18,151 bases of DNA from Betaproteobacteria bacterium (GCA_029865405.1 JAOUGZ010000011.1:1-18151), one strand, 5' to 3'. Counted from the first letter of the stretch, positions 6,378 through 15,368 are shown. Numbers and translations are program-made. The notes: generated by a model from the sequence alone, not told the origin.

Positions 6378-8537
6378 TCAAGGTCCCGGGTTGCAGCGGC
6401 CGCCGTCGCCGGGCTGGTTGCACACATCGCTCGTCTCGGCCTGCGCGATGAGCGCATCGCGGTCCGCGGCAAGCAGGTACCCCTTGTCGAAGGCGTTCCA
6501 CGCCGCTCTGGTCACCGCCGCGACGTAACCCGCGTGCGTGCCGTAGCGCTCCTCGAGCGACAGGCGCGGATCGCCCGCCGCGATGCGCTGCGCGCGGGTC
6601 TTGAAGAATGGCACCATGCCGCCGGTGTAGTTGCACACCTGGCCGGCGTGGAACGGCCGACCGTCATAGGTGGCGTCGGCGGGGCCGGCGGTGATGTTCC
6701 AGCCAAGGTACGTCCCGAGCGGCGCGTCGTTCTGCACTGTCGGGATGCCGCCGCGCTCGTTGCCGTCCCGGTCGACCGCGGGGACCAGCGTCTTGATCAC
6801 GCGCTGGATCGGCGGCGGCGCGTTGGTGGGCACGCCCGACGCTTCGCTATGGTCGTACTCCGGGCCCCAGTCGTAGTCGAAGACCGGGAACACGAAGTTC
6901 TCGGGCCTGAAGATCGATTCCGGAATTCCAGGAATTCCCTGCGGGAAGCCCATCGCCTTCATCGTCGGCTCGACCAGCGTCTTGTCCTTCATCTGCGGCC
7001 ACTGGCTCGGCGGCGGCGGCGTGTCGTGCATCACCCAGTCGCGCAGCGCCGCGCGCACGCGGTTCACCATGCCGGTCGCCGGCACCGGATTGGGCCGGAG
7101 CGTTCCCCTGCCCCAGTTGTTGCCCGGGCAGTTGACGACCCCGGAAGGATTCTCCGTCGTCTGGCCGTTGCCGCCACCGTGCGTGGAGCTCGGCAGGTAG
7201 TAGCGACGCACGTTCTTCGGCAGCGGGATGTCGTTGTGCGCCGAGGTCCCCACCCAGGAGGGCGTCATCTTCAGCGCGAACACTTCGGCACCGCCGAAGG
7301 TCTCGACGATTTTCGGGCAGGTCCTGGTGTGATCGCAGCGCTCGAGAATGCCGGCTGGCGGCAGCCCGCGCGCGTGGTCGGGGAACTTGTGCCACCACTG
7401 CGGACCTTCGCTGCCCATCTGGTAGAGCTCGAGCACGCCGTCGGGCATGCCCCAGCGCGAGTTGTTCGCCACGCGCCGCCCGGCGATCAGCGGCCAGGAG
7501 CCGTCGTGCACCTTGCGCCCCGCCTCGTCCGCGGTGAAGCCCAGATGGATGAAGTGGCGCAGGAAGTTGCCCGACTGCGACGAGCCGCGCGCGACGGTCC
7601 AGTGGACCCGGCCGTGGATCGGGTTGGGCGTGTCGAAGTCGTCCTTCGCGCTGTAGCGGAAGAACGACAGCACGTCGCGGAACGCCGCGGTGCCGGCGCC
7701 AAGCACGTAGGGGTCCCTTACCCGGTAGGCGAGCTGGTAGAGCTTCGCCGGGTTGAAACCGCCCTTCAGGCACACGTGCACCGGCAGCGCGCTCACCGGC
7801 GCCGGCGCGTCGAACGTGCCGCCGCCGCAGAACTTCCAGTCGCCGTTCGGCACCGTGCCCTCGATGGTGACCCGGCCGTCGATGGTCTCGTGCGCGACGA
7901 TGGCCATCGTGTCGCCGGCGTTGCTCGCCGCATCGACCGGGAAGTACGGGATCGGGTTGCCCATCACGTTCAGGGGCGCGGAGTTCGGTCCGCTGCGGTT
8001 GATGATGCGCCCGAGGATCCGCCCGGTGACGCCGGCGAGCACCGGGGTCTTCACGTAGTGGTTCGTGAATACCGGCGCCGCGCACGGCGACGTGTACGGC
8101 GGCAGGCACTCGACGTTCGCCGGCACGCGCGTCGCGCCGGCGTTGTCGCCCTGCCAGCCGCTCAGCAGCTGCATGTCGCCGGCGGCGAACAGGTCGGCCT
8201 GCATGTTCACGTTGCCGCCGCGGTTGGGCACGTCGTGCCACAGCAGTCCGCTCGCCTGGGCCATGTCGATCGGCTTGCGGATGCGGAAGCTGGCGATGTA
8301 CTCGACGTTGCCGCGCGCGTTGCGCGGCGCGAGATCGAGGTCGGTGATCAGCTCGTTGCTCTTGTGGCGCGGATCGAGCTCGCCGAAGGCGCGCCCGGTC
8401 ACCTCCTCGTAGGTGGGCTGGCCGGCGACCGCGGCGGTGCTGTCGATGATGATCCGCGTTACGCCCGCTTCGGCGGCGAGCGCCGTGGCGAGCAAGACGG
8501 CCGCAACCGCGGCTGCTGTGCGACGTGGGACTCGCAT
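6378..8537 (-). CDS. Secreted alpha/beta hydrolase-domain protein (gene D)
   Basis: The 719-residue protein starts with a signal peptide (MRVPRRTAAAVAAVLLATAL, cleavage near residue 24). It resembles the large 'alpha/beta hydrolase domain' family, recalled as PF20091. The nucleophile elbow is GSSQSGNFLRHF with predicted Ser320, and a late His lies in PSSTHGGG, where members of the family often have a T-x-H-G motif. Near the C-terminus DPRLSLEERYGTHAGYV is shared almost word for word with gene A, its paralogue. A small Cys loop (CDHTRTCPK) corresponds to an Asp-rich expanded loop in gene A. AAGGAG lies just before the ATG, and the gap from gene C is 16 bases. Carboxylic ester hydrolysis outside the cytoplasm is likely; the substrate is unknown. 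Confidence 0.83.
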   Translation of the reverse strand: MRVPRRTAAAVAAVLLATALAAEAGVTRIIIDSTAAVAGQPTYEEVTGRAFGELDPRHKSNELITDLDLAPRNARGNVEYIASFRIRKPIDMAQASGLLWHDVPNRGGNVNMQADLFAAGDMQLLSGWQGDNAGATRVPANVECLPPYTSPCAAPVFTNHYVKTPVLAGVTGRILGRIINRSGPNSAPLNVMGNPIPYFPVDAASNAGDTMAIVAHETIDGRVTIEGTVPNGDWKFCGGGTFDAPAPVSALPVHVCLKGGFNPAKLYQLAYRVRDPYVLGAGTAAFRDVLSFFRYSAKDDFDTPNPIHGRVHWTVARGSSQSGNFLRHFIHLGFTADEAGRKVHDGSWPLIAGRRVANNSRWGMPDGVLELYQMGSEGPQWWHKFPDHARGLPPAGILERCDHTRTCPKIVETFGGAEVFALKMTPSWVGTSAHNDIPLPKNVRRYYLPSSTHGGGNGQTTENPSGVVNCPGNNWGRGTLRPNPVPATGMVNRVRAALRDWVMHDTPPPPSQWPQMKDKTLVEPTMKAMGFPQGIPGIPESIFRPENFVFPVFDYDWGPEYDHSEASGVPTNAPPPIQRVIKTLVPAVDRDGNERGGIPTVQNDAPLGTYLGWNITAGPADATYDGRPFHAGQVCNYTGGMVPFFKTRAQRIAAGDPRLSLEERYGTHAGYVAAVTRAAWNAFDKGYLLAADRDALIAQAETSDVCNQPGDGGRCNPGP

Positions 8538-8553
8538 GGTTTCTCCTTGCGCT

Positions 8554-10830
8554 CTAGTCGATGACCAGCCAGGTGCCTTCCAGTCCCTGCTGCTCGTAGC
8601 CGCGCTTCGTCCAGTCGCACACGCCCGTGGGGAAGATCGCCTTCAGGCGATCCCACTGCGCGTCGGTGAAGGACACGTCGTAGTCGCTGCGATGCAGCGG
8701 CTTGCGCTGGCACTTGATGATGTCGGCGGCGATATCCGCTCCCGCCACTTCACGCGGGAACGAGTGGGACGGATAGAGCTGGCCGCAGGTCGTCGTCGCC
8801 TCCTGCTCGCGCACCTGCGGCTGCGCGATGAAGGTCGGCGCGGCGTCGCGGGTGTTGCAGCCCTCCTGCAGGTCGGCGGGCTTGTTGCGTAGCACCTTGT
8901 CGATCTGCTTTCCCTTGCCCTGGTCGGCCTTAATCGCCGTGATCCAGCGGTCCATAGTCAGGATCATCCGCTGCAGCAGCGGGCTCGCGTTGCTGTACAG
9001 GCCGAAGCGGTTGTCCTCGATCACCATGATCTGGTTGTCCGAGCGGCGGTTCGCTTTCTCCAGCCGCTCGCGCAGCGAGAACGAGTGGTAGCGCACGTGG
9101 ATGTCGCCCCCCGGCACCTCGTCGTTGTAGGCGCGGTAGTCGATGATCGGCATCTCGGCGAGCCCGCCGCCGCCGTTGGTGAGGCGCCCGGTGCGGTAGG
9201 CGGCGCGCGCCGCCATCAGGTCGGCCTCGGTGCGCTGCGGCAGAATGGTCGCGTCCTTGTCGAAGCCGCCGATGTTCTCGTTCAGATGCAGGAACTTCTC
9301 GACCGAGATCGCGCCGCTGTTCAGGAGCTTCAGGCCGTACTGGATGCCGACGTTGTCGAGCGGGCGGCGCGCGAAGCCCGTGGCCGGGTCGCGCCCGTAG
9401 ACGTTAACGGTGTGGTCGTACACGGTGCAGCGCACGCCGAGCGGGTTGGTGACGGGGTCGTAGCGATCGGCCACTGGCACTGCGGCGCAGCTCGTAGAGC
9501 CCGGTTTCGGATCGATGCGCCGCGCGCCGATCGCGATGTTGGGCGCGGTGTTGTACACGCCGAAGCCCGTTACCAGGCGCTTTTGCTCGTCGGTCCATCC
9601 CTGCGCTGCCTGGTGGGCGTTGAAATAAGTGTCGAGCAGCCACCCGTCGGTGATCATGTGGATGGTGGCGAAGCCGACCTCGGGGAACGAGCAGCCCGGG
9701 ATGATGCCTTCGAGCAGGCCCGGGTAGTTGTCGCCGATCTGGTGCTGGGCGTAGGAGCCGCCCGAGCAGCCCCAGCCCTGCGTGTGCGCGGGCGGGCCGT
9801 AGGCCTCGATGAAGCGCTCCTTCACCATCATCATCGACTCGGCCGCGGTCAGGTCGTTGCAGTTGTTGCCGAAGACGTTGAGCGAGGACGAGGCGAGCGC
9901 GTAGCCGTTCGTCAGCATGAAGTTGTCGGTCACGCCGCCGGTGCTCGAGCCCTGCCGGTACCAGCCGCCGATGCAGCCGCCGCCGAAGGTGTAGATCAGC
10001 CGCTTGTTCCAGGTGCTGGACTGATTGCTCCAGCTGGGCGCCATCGGCTGGGCGATCGGATCGTGCAGCATCGCGATCTGGTAGATCGCGCGGTTCACGG
10101 TGCCCGTTTCCAGCCGGACGATGTAAGGCTTGCCGGTGGCGGTCATCACCAGGTCTGCCGGATAGGCGGTGGCGCCCGCCGGCCATTGCGTGAAGTTGTT
10201 TCCGGTGTTTGCGGTCGACTTGTAGATGTAGTGGATGCGCGTCGGGATATGGCAGTTGGGGTCGCTGGTCGGCCCGAGGTTGCCCAACCCCGCCGGCAGG
10301 TTGAAGCTCTGCGTGCCGCAGGCAAAGGGCTGCTCGTGCGGCCCGGAGATGATCGGGCCCTCGATCCGGTGGTTGGTGAGCTTGATGTCGGCCTCGGCGC
10401 GGCCCTTGCCTTTGCGCTTGGCGTCGACCTCCAGCTCGTTCCTGCCCAGGCGCATCCCGGTCACCAGCCCGGTGAGCGTCCTCGCGGCGGAGTCAGGGGT
10501 GAACGCGCTCGTGATGTCGGCGCCGTTCAGCTCGACGCGCACGTCGCCCAACTTGACGTGCTTCGTCCTTACCGTGACGCGCACCAGCGCGTCGCCGCCC
10601 GCGACCATGTCGGGGCGGCTCGAGAGCACCTCGATCCGGAAGTCTCGATCGCCGTGATGGCGGTCGCGGTGGTGGCCGCGGCCGCCGTCGTCGTCATCTT
10701 CGTCGCGGTCGCCGGCGAAGGCGAGGCCCGGGGCGAACTGCAACGGCATCGACGTCGCGAGCAGCGCGGCGCCGATGAATAGCAACATCGCCGCACAGAC
10801 GGCGCGCAGCAGGCTTTCCAGATAGGTCAT
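8554..10830 (-). CDS. Secreted DUF6351-type alpha/beta hydrolase with Asp/His-rich N-terminus (gene C)
   Basis: The 758-residue protein has a long hydrophobic signal sequence (cleavage near residue 39). It continues with an Asp/His-rich linker (residues 41-63: GDRDEDDDDGG, then several HH pairs) and an N-terminal beta-sandwich-like part (FRIEVLSSRPDMVAGGDALV). The hydrolase domain contains GPHEQPFACG, the nucleophile elbow GWGCSGGSY (predicted Ser356) and the C-terminal signature AIFPTGVCDW. These features match my recollection of DUF6351, a family without an assigned substrate. The start at 10830 is chosen because GGAGAG precedes it and because it leaves 13 bases after gene B. A longer reading to 10905 would only translate the Asp codons of gene B in another frame. 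It is a paralogue of gene B. A distant relation to tannase/feruloyl-esterase enzymes is possible. Confidence 0.8.
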   Translation of the reverse strand: MTYLESLLRAVCAAMLLFIGAALLATSMPLQFAPGLAFAGDRDEDDDDGGRGHHRDRHHGDRDFRIEVLSSRPDMVAGGDALVRVTVRTKHVKLGDVRVELNGADITSAFTPDSAARTLTGLVTGMRLGRNELEVDAKRKGKGRAEADIKLTNHRIEGPIISGPHEQPFACGTQSFNLPAGLGNLGPTSDPNCHIPTRIHYIYKSTANTGNNFTQWPAGATAYPADLVMTATGKPYIVRLETGTVNRAIYQIAMLHDPIAQPMAPSWSNQSSTWNKRLIYTFGGGCIGGWYRQGSSTGGVTDNFMLTNGYALASSSLNVFGNNCNDLTAAESMMMVKERFIEAYGPPAHTQGWGCSGGSYAQHQIGDNYPGLLEGIIPGCSFPEVGFATIHMITDGWLLDTYFNAHQAAQGWTDEQKRLVTGFGVYNTAPNIAIGARRIDPKPGSTSCAAVPVADRYDPVTNPLGVRCTVYDHTVNVYGRDPATGFARRPLDNVGIQYGLKLLNSGAISVEKFLHLNENIGGFDKDATILPQRTEADLMAARAAYRTGRLTNGGGGLAEMPIIDYRAYNDEVPGGDIHVRYHSFSLRERLEKANRRSDNQIMVIEDNRFGLYSNASPLLQRMILTMDRWITAIKADQGKGKQIDKVLRNKPADLQEGCNTRDAAPTFIAQPQVREQEATTTCGQLYPSHSFPREVAGADIAADIIKCQRKPLHRSDYDVSFTDAQWDRLKAIFPTGVCDWTKRGYEQQGLEGTWLVID

Positions 10831-10843
10831 GGTCTCTCCGGCA

Positions 10844-13054
10844 TCAATCGTCGTCGTCATCGTCGTCGTCATTTCGGTCGGCGCCGCGATCCAGGCGCAC
10901 CGCATGCCCCGGCTTCGGATAGGCGAGCCAGCTGTCCTTCAAGGGCTTCTGCTTCACGCCCGGCTTGGACCAGTCGCACACGCCCTGCGGGAAGATCGCC
11001 CTGAGGCGGGCCATCTCATCGGCGTTGAACGCCACTGCGTAGTCGGCGGCCTTCACCGGCTTCAGCTGGCACTTCAGGATGTCGCCCGCGCGCGGGCCGC
11101 CCGCGGCGATGCGCGGATCGGCATGCATCGGAAACAGCGTGTTGCACACGCCCGGGTCGTCGAGCGCGAACGGATGGTCGTAAACGTTCTCCGCCGCGTC
11201 CCAGCACTGGTTCTTCAGGCTGGCCGGCCGGTTGCGGATCACCTTGACCGCGTAAGGCGCGTGCGAGGTATCGGCGGCGATGTTCGCCTGCCACTGGTCG
11301 TGCGCGAGCAGCGCCATGCGCATGAAGTTCACCGTGCCCGCCTGCGGCATGGTCCAGCGCGCCACGTTGTCGGTGGTGCCGTTTTTCTTCTGCAACCGCT
11401 CGAGCATCGCCGTGCTGCGATGGAACGTGTGGATGTCGTTGGCGAAGTCGACGTAGTTGCGGTACTGGATCATCGGCAGCGTCAGGTTCTCGCCGTCGTT
11501 CACCCGGCCGAAGCGATAGGCGTTCTCGATGCCTTTCCGGTCGCCTTCGCTGCGCGACGTGGTGAAGTTGCCGTCGATGTCGATGCCGCCGACCTTCTCG
11601 TTCAGGTCGAGGAACTCGGCGGGCGTGATGTCGCCGTTGTTCAGCGCCTGCAGCCCGTACTGCACGCCGATGTTGTCGTAGGGCTGGCGCGCGAAGCCGG
11701 TCTTCTTGTTGATGCCGAGCGAGCTGACGCTGCCGTCCTGCAGGGTGCCGCGCGCGCCGCCGGGATTGGTCACCGGGTCGTAGCGCGCCTCGAGCGGCAC
11801 CACGGCGTCGAAGCCGTCGGTCGGCCCCGGCCAGTTGCGCGCGAAGGCGTTCCAGCCGCGGCAGTTGTTGAGTCCCGCAGGATTGAGCGGGTAGCCGGTA
11901 ACCTTGGACTGCCGGCTGCCCGGCCAGTCCGCCGGGTTGACCGCAGTGTCGAAGTAATTGTTCAGCAGCCCGCAATCGATGACATCGGTGGCCACGCTCA
12001 TGACATCGGGGTAGTTGCGCACCGGGGTGAGTGCGTCGAGCAGGCCGGGGTAGTTGTGGGCGATCAGGTGCTGCTGGATCGCGCCGCCGGAGCTGCCCAG
12101 GCCGACGGTGTACTTCGGCAGCCCGTACTGCTCGATGAACCGCTCCTTGACCATCATCACGGTTTCGGCGGAGACCACTTCGTCGGCGCCGGTGCCGAAG
12201 GTGTTGCGCGCGGCGAACGCCACCGCGAACCCGAGGCGGATGGGCTCGTCCCGGTTGGAGATGGTGTCGGAGATGTTGATCGCCGACGTCGCGATGTTGC
12301 GGCCCGAGCGGAAGCCGGGGCCGGCGCCGCCGATGAAGTGATAGAACAGCTTGCCGTTCCATCCCGGTCCCGGCTTCTTGCCGCCCGGCGACCAGGGATT
12401 GGAGACCGGATTGGCCGGATCGTCGAGGATCGCGATGCGATAGATCGACTCGTTGATCGTGCCCGACTCGACGCGCACGACGTAGTTCACCGTGACGCCG
12501 TCGATGGTGGTGGTTTGCGCTACATCCGCCGGAATCGCCGCACCGGCGAGCGGCAGCAGCGCGCCGCTGGTGTTCCGATAGAACCACTCGTAGCGCGTTG
12601 GCGCGAGGCACGGTCCGCTCGCTGGCGGCGCGCCCAGGCCCGAGGCCTCGGTCTCGCACACCCAGGGCCGCTGGTGCGGCGCGAAGATCTCGCCATGAAT
12701 CGGGTGGTTGACGATGTCCAGCGAGTCGTAGTGCTGGTTGCGGTGGTGATGCTTCGCGCTCGCCGTGAGGCGGTTCTTGCCGACCCGCAAGCCGGTGACC
12801 AGCCCTACGAGTCTGCGCCCGGCGGCATCCGCGGTGAATTGGCCGCTGACGTCGTTGCCGTTTAGCCGCACGACGACGTTGCTCGCGCTCGCATAGCGCG
12901 GCAGGAGCACCTCGACCAGGACGTCGCCGCCGCTAACCGTATTGGCGCGGGTGGAGAGCGTCCTGATCTCGAAATCACGCTCCGCGTCCTTGCCAGCCTG
13001 CGCGGGCGCGATGCCCGCGAGGAGCGCGGCGGCGGCAAGTGCAAGGGTTTTCAT
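10844..13054 (-). CDS. Secreted DUF6351-type alpha/beta hydrolase with poly-Asp C-terminus (gene B)
   Basis: The 736-residue protein has a compact signal peptide (MKTLALAAAALLAGIAPAQA). An N-terminal beta-rich domain follows (FEIRTLSTRANTVSGGDVLV, parallel to gene C), then the hydrolase domain with APHQRPWVC, the elbow GLGSSGGAIQQH (predicted Ser322) and the C-terminal signature AIFPQGVCDWSKPG. The last eight residues are all Asp, just before the stop. The ATG at 13054 is preferred over an in-frame start at 13078 because TAAGGAGG lies eight bases upstream and gives the clean signal peptide. That sequence also contains the stop codon of gene A, implying translational coupling. The mature protein is similar to gene C over its whole length. 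An extracytoplasmic esterase role is inferred; the substrate is unknown. Confidence 0.82.
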   Translation of the reverse strand: MKTLALAAAALLAGIAPAQAGKDAERDFEIRTLSTRANTVSGGDVLVEVLLPRYASASNVVVRLNGNDVSGQFTADAAGRRLVGLVTGLRVGKNRLTASAKHHHRNQHYDSLDIVNHPIHGEIFAPHQRPWVCETEASGLGAPPASGPCLAPTRYEWFYRNTSGALLPLAGAAIPADVAQTTTIDGVTVNYVVRVESGTINESIYRIAILDDPANPVSNPWSPGGKKPGPGWNGKLFYHFIGGAGPGFRSGRNIATSAINISDTISNRDEPIRLGFAVAFAARNTFGTGADEVVSAETVMMVKERFIEQYGLPKYTVGLGSSGGAIQQHLIAHNYPGLLDALTPVRNYPDVMSVATDVIDCGLLNNYFDTAVNPADWPGSRQSKVTGYPLNPAGLNNCRGWNAFARNWPGPTDGFDAVVPLEARYDPVTNPGGARGTLQDGSVSSLGINKKTGFARQPYDNIGVQYGLQALNNGDITPAEFLDLNEKVGGIDIDGNFTTSRSEGDRKGIENAYRFGRVNDGENLTLPMIQYRNYVDFANDIHTFHRSTAMLERLQKKNGTTDNVARWTMPQAGTVNFMRMALLAHDQWQANIAADTSHAPYAVKVIRNRPASLKNQCWDAAENVYDHPFALDDPGVCNTLFPMHADPRIAAGGPRAGDILKCQLKPVKAADYAVAFNADEMARLRAIFPQGVCDWSKPGVKQKPLKDSWLAYPKPGHAVRLDRGADRNDDDDDDDD

Positions 13055-13064
13055 GAGATCCTCC

Positions 13065-15125
13065 TTAACGAAGCACACTGCTTGCCTCAGCAGCGTCGAT
13101 GTAGCGCTGCACGTCCTCGGGCAGCAGGACGCGCTTGTTCTCGAGGTGCTTTGCCGCCTTCGCCACCGCCTTCACGTACCCGTCGTGGTCGCCGTAGCGC
13201 TCTTCGAGCGACAACCGCGGATCGCCGGCGAGCTCGCGCTCGGCTTTCGTGGTCCTGAACGGGATCCACTGGCCCGAGGCCTCGCAGCCGTCCATGTGAT
13301 CGGGGCTGCCGCCGAAGGCGGCGCTGCGCAGCGCCCATCCGGTAGTGGTGGCGATCGGCGCCTCGACCGGGGGCAGGCGGATGCCGGCGATCTCGTTGCC
13401 GTCGCGATCCACCTTGCTCACGAACGCCGGGTAGACCGGCCCCGAGAAATCGGGCGGATTGACGTCGAGGATGCCGTCCGCGAAGCGCGCGCCGAAATCG
13501 AACAGGTGGCGCACGGTGACCAGGCCCGAGAAGTTGACCCCGGGAATGCCCGGCCAGCCGAGCTCGGCCTGCGGGATCACGCCGACGCCGTTGCTCACCG
13601 GGATCGAGTTGGCGGCGGTCGTGTGGTCGGGAACTTCGCTCTTCGGCGGCTTGCGGCCGCGCGTTACCCACTCGTCGAGCGCGATGAAGAGCGCGCGCAG
13701 CGCCGGATTGGGATCGGTGGTGTTGCGGAACTGCTGGCAGCTGCCGGCGGAGTTGGCCGGCGCGCCGCCGACGGTGTGCTCCACGCCTGAAAGCAGATAG
13801 AAGCGCGCGTTCTTCGGATCCTTGATATCGCGGCCGCGCGTGTCGGTATGCAGGAGCGACCCGGTCTTCACCCAGTACTCGTTGGCGGAGTTGACCTCCA
13901 GAGCCTTCGGGCAGGTGTTGCCGCGGTCGTCGTCGTGATCGTCGTCCCCGGTGCAAGCCAGGCTGCGGCCCCCGACCCTGCCAGTCAGGTGGTCCTTGAG
14001 GCGCGGATAGGCGAACGGGAAGTTGGCTTCCGGGTAGCGATGGTTCTGGCGGTTGCGCTCGGTGCGCGCGGTCTGCGCGAAGCGGAAGTTGATCGCCACG
14101 CCGTTGCCGGCGCCGATCCAGTTGAGGATGCCGTCGATCGCCCGCCGCCCGCGCTCGTCGGCGTTGAAGCCGAGCGTCTGGTAATCGTTCAGGTAGCGCG
14201 CCGGCTGCGACACGGCGAACGTGTAGACCTGCCTCGCGTGACCCCACAGGGGGTTCGGGTTGCCGAAGTCGTCAGCGCGCTCGTATTTCAGGAACGACAC
14301 GAAGTCGCGCGTCGCCGCGAGGCCGATGCCCGCCACCAGCGGGTCCTTGGCGACGTAGGTGAACTCGTAGATCGCGCTCTGCTTGAACGGCCCCGAGGTA
14401 AGGTTGATCGCGGTTCCCGCCGCGTTGTAGTTCCAGCCGCTCGGCGGGACCGCGGTCGGCGCCTGCAGCAGGTGATCGCGCACGGTGAGCGTCGCGAGCG
14501 ACTTGTCGAGGCTCGCGGCGGGATAGGCCAGAGCGCTGGAGGTGGTGGTGGCGTTGTCGAACACGATGTACTCGTACGACGGGCCGGTGATCGAGGTGCC
14601 GTCCGGGTTCTTCGCCACCGGCACGGTGATGGTGAGCCGGTCACCCCCGGGCGCAGCGGCAATGTCCCAGCCGCTCCAGGCGAGGCTGTAGCCCTGCTTC
14701 ATGAGGAACGCGTCGCCCGCGTCGGCGGCCGTGGTCGGATTGTTGCCGCCGCCGGAGCCGTTGAAGGCGCCGAAGAGCTTGCTCCCGCGGTTGTTTACCT
14801 CCATGTAGACCTTCTGGTTTCCCTGGCCGAGGTCGATCGGCTTCAAGAGGTAGATGTCCATCGAGTACTCGACCCTGCCGGTGGCCGGGTTGCGCGGCGC
14901 CAGCTCGAGGTCGGTGATGACCGCGTTGCGGGGATCGGCGGGGTCGAGCGCGCCGTAGGCCTTGCCGCGGAGTTTCTCGTACGCGCCGACCGCGCCGAAG
15001 GTGGCGCCCCCGAACGTCGGCGATTCGACGCTGGTGATCTCGATCCGAGTTATGCGGGCCTCGACAAGCGGCGCGGATACGATCGTTGCTACCGCCAGCG
15101 CGATGGTAAGACGCTGATTTTTCAT
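13065..15125 (-). CDS. Secreted alpha/beta hydrolase-domain protein with altered nucleophile elbow (gene A)
   Basis: The 686-residue protein is the first gene of the operon and a paralogue of gene D. The two share the post-signal start (ARITRIEITS against AGVTRIIIDS), ITDLELAPRN, SKVDRDGNEIAGI and DPRLSLEERYGDHDGYV. The nucleophile elbow, GSSQSG in gene D, reads AVSQPA here. Ser306 is kept, but the flanking Gly and Ser are replaced by Ala and Pro. The late His is present in SGVEHTVGG. A Cys-flanked loop (Cys391 to Cys405) carries the Asp-rich run DDDHDDD. The ATG at 15125 gives a signal peptide matching gene D. A GTG at 15149 has an even better Shine-Dalgarno (GGAGGTGA) and would add eight residues, so the start is not certain. 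The enzyme may be active with a modified elbow, or may be a binding paralogue. Confidence 0.8.
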   Translation of the reverse strand: MKNQRLTIALAVATIVSAPLVEARITRIEITSVESPTFGGATFGAVGAYEKLRGKAYGALDPADPRNAVITDLELAPRNPATGRVEYSMDIYLLKPIDLGQGNQKVYMEVNNRGSKLFGAFNGSGGGNNPTTAADAGDAFLMKQGYSLAWSGWDIAAAPGGDRLTITVPVAKNPDGTSITGPSYEYIVFDNATTTSSALAYPAASLDKSLATLTVRDHLLQAPTAVPPSGWNYNAAGTAINLTSGPFKQSAIYEFTYVAKDPLVAGIGLAATRDFVSFLKYERADDFGNPNPLWGHARQVYTFAVSQPARYLNDYQTLGFNADERGRRAIDGILNWIGAGNGVAINFRFAQTARTERNRQNHRYPEANFPFAYPRLKDHLTGRVGGRSLACTGDDDHDDDRGNTCPKALEVNSANEYWVKTGSLLHTDTRGRDIKDPKNARFYLLSGVEHTVGGAPANSAGSCQQFRNTTDPNPALRALFIALDEWVTRGRKPPKSEVPDHTTAANSIPVSNGVGVIPQAELGWPGIPGVNFSGLVTVRHLFDFGARFADGILDVNPPDFSGPVYPAFVSKVDRDGNEIAGIRLPPVEAPIATTTGWALRSAAFGGSPDHMDGCEASGQWIPFRTTKAERELAGDPRLSLEERYGDHDGYVKAVAKAAKHLENKRVLLPEDVQRYIDAAEASSVLR

Positions 15126-15368
15126 GACCAGCCCCCTAGTGCACTGCACGCGTCACCTCCAGTGCGTGGTGTGGTGCAACATGCCGGTACTGCGGCGCAG
15201 GAAATGCAAGCAGGAAAACAGATATCTCGCTTCGCCATGCCGCCCCCTCCCGCGGTCTCGAAACGGTCGCCAGAATGTCCACATGAATAATTTCTGACTT
15301 GCTAGGATTAAACACACGGTAAAGGTGTAGCCGCATTCCACTAAGTCATCAGTTCATCAGGCGCGGTC
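15126..15368. promoter_or_regulatory. Divergent intergenic region between the hydrolase operon and its LysR regulator
   Basis: These 243 bases separate two divergent genes, the usual place for LysR-type regulator binding and for both promoters. The central part (15281-15320) is locally AT-rich and includes TAAT at 15288-15291 and ATTA at 15307-15310 as a loose inverted pair. No clean T-N11-A box and no convincing -35/-10 pair was found on either strand. A strong GGAGGTGA at 15160-15153 (minus strand) may belong to a GTG start of gene A at 15149. The regulatory role is inferred from gene arrangement. Confidence 0.5.

Noticed and set aside
6318..8564. Very long open frame on the plus strand opposite gene D
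   Set aside because: Its translation is rich in Arg, Ala, His and Val without any family motif, as expected for antisense frames in high-GC DNA. Gene D on the minus strand has a signal peptide, catalytic motifs and a paralogue.
10831..10905. Upstream extension of gene C with a Thr-rich N-terminus
   Set aside because: The TTTMTTT stretch is only the Asp-codon run of gene B read in another frame. The ATG at 10830 has a good ribosome binding site and begins a signal peptide.
9085..12865. Long plus-strand open frames opposite genes B and C
   Set aside because: They lack motifs and ribosome binding sites and mirror the codon bias of the real genes. The minus-strand proteins are conserved paralogues with signal peptides.
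8554..13054. Calling genes B and C tannase or feruloyl esterase
   Set aside because: Some motif similarity (a GxSGG elbow, and a FPxGVCDW end) is suggestive, but the N-terminal domain and the GPHxxPFxC motif fit DUF6351 better, and no substrate evidence exists.
13848..15290. 480-codon plus-strand frame opposite gene A
   Set aside because: Low-complexity Arg/Ala/Val-rich shadow with no recognisable domain. Gene A on the other strand is well supported.
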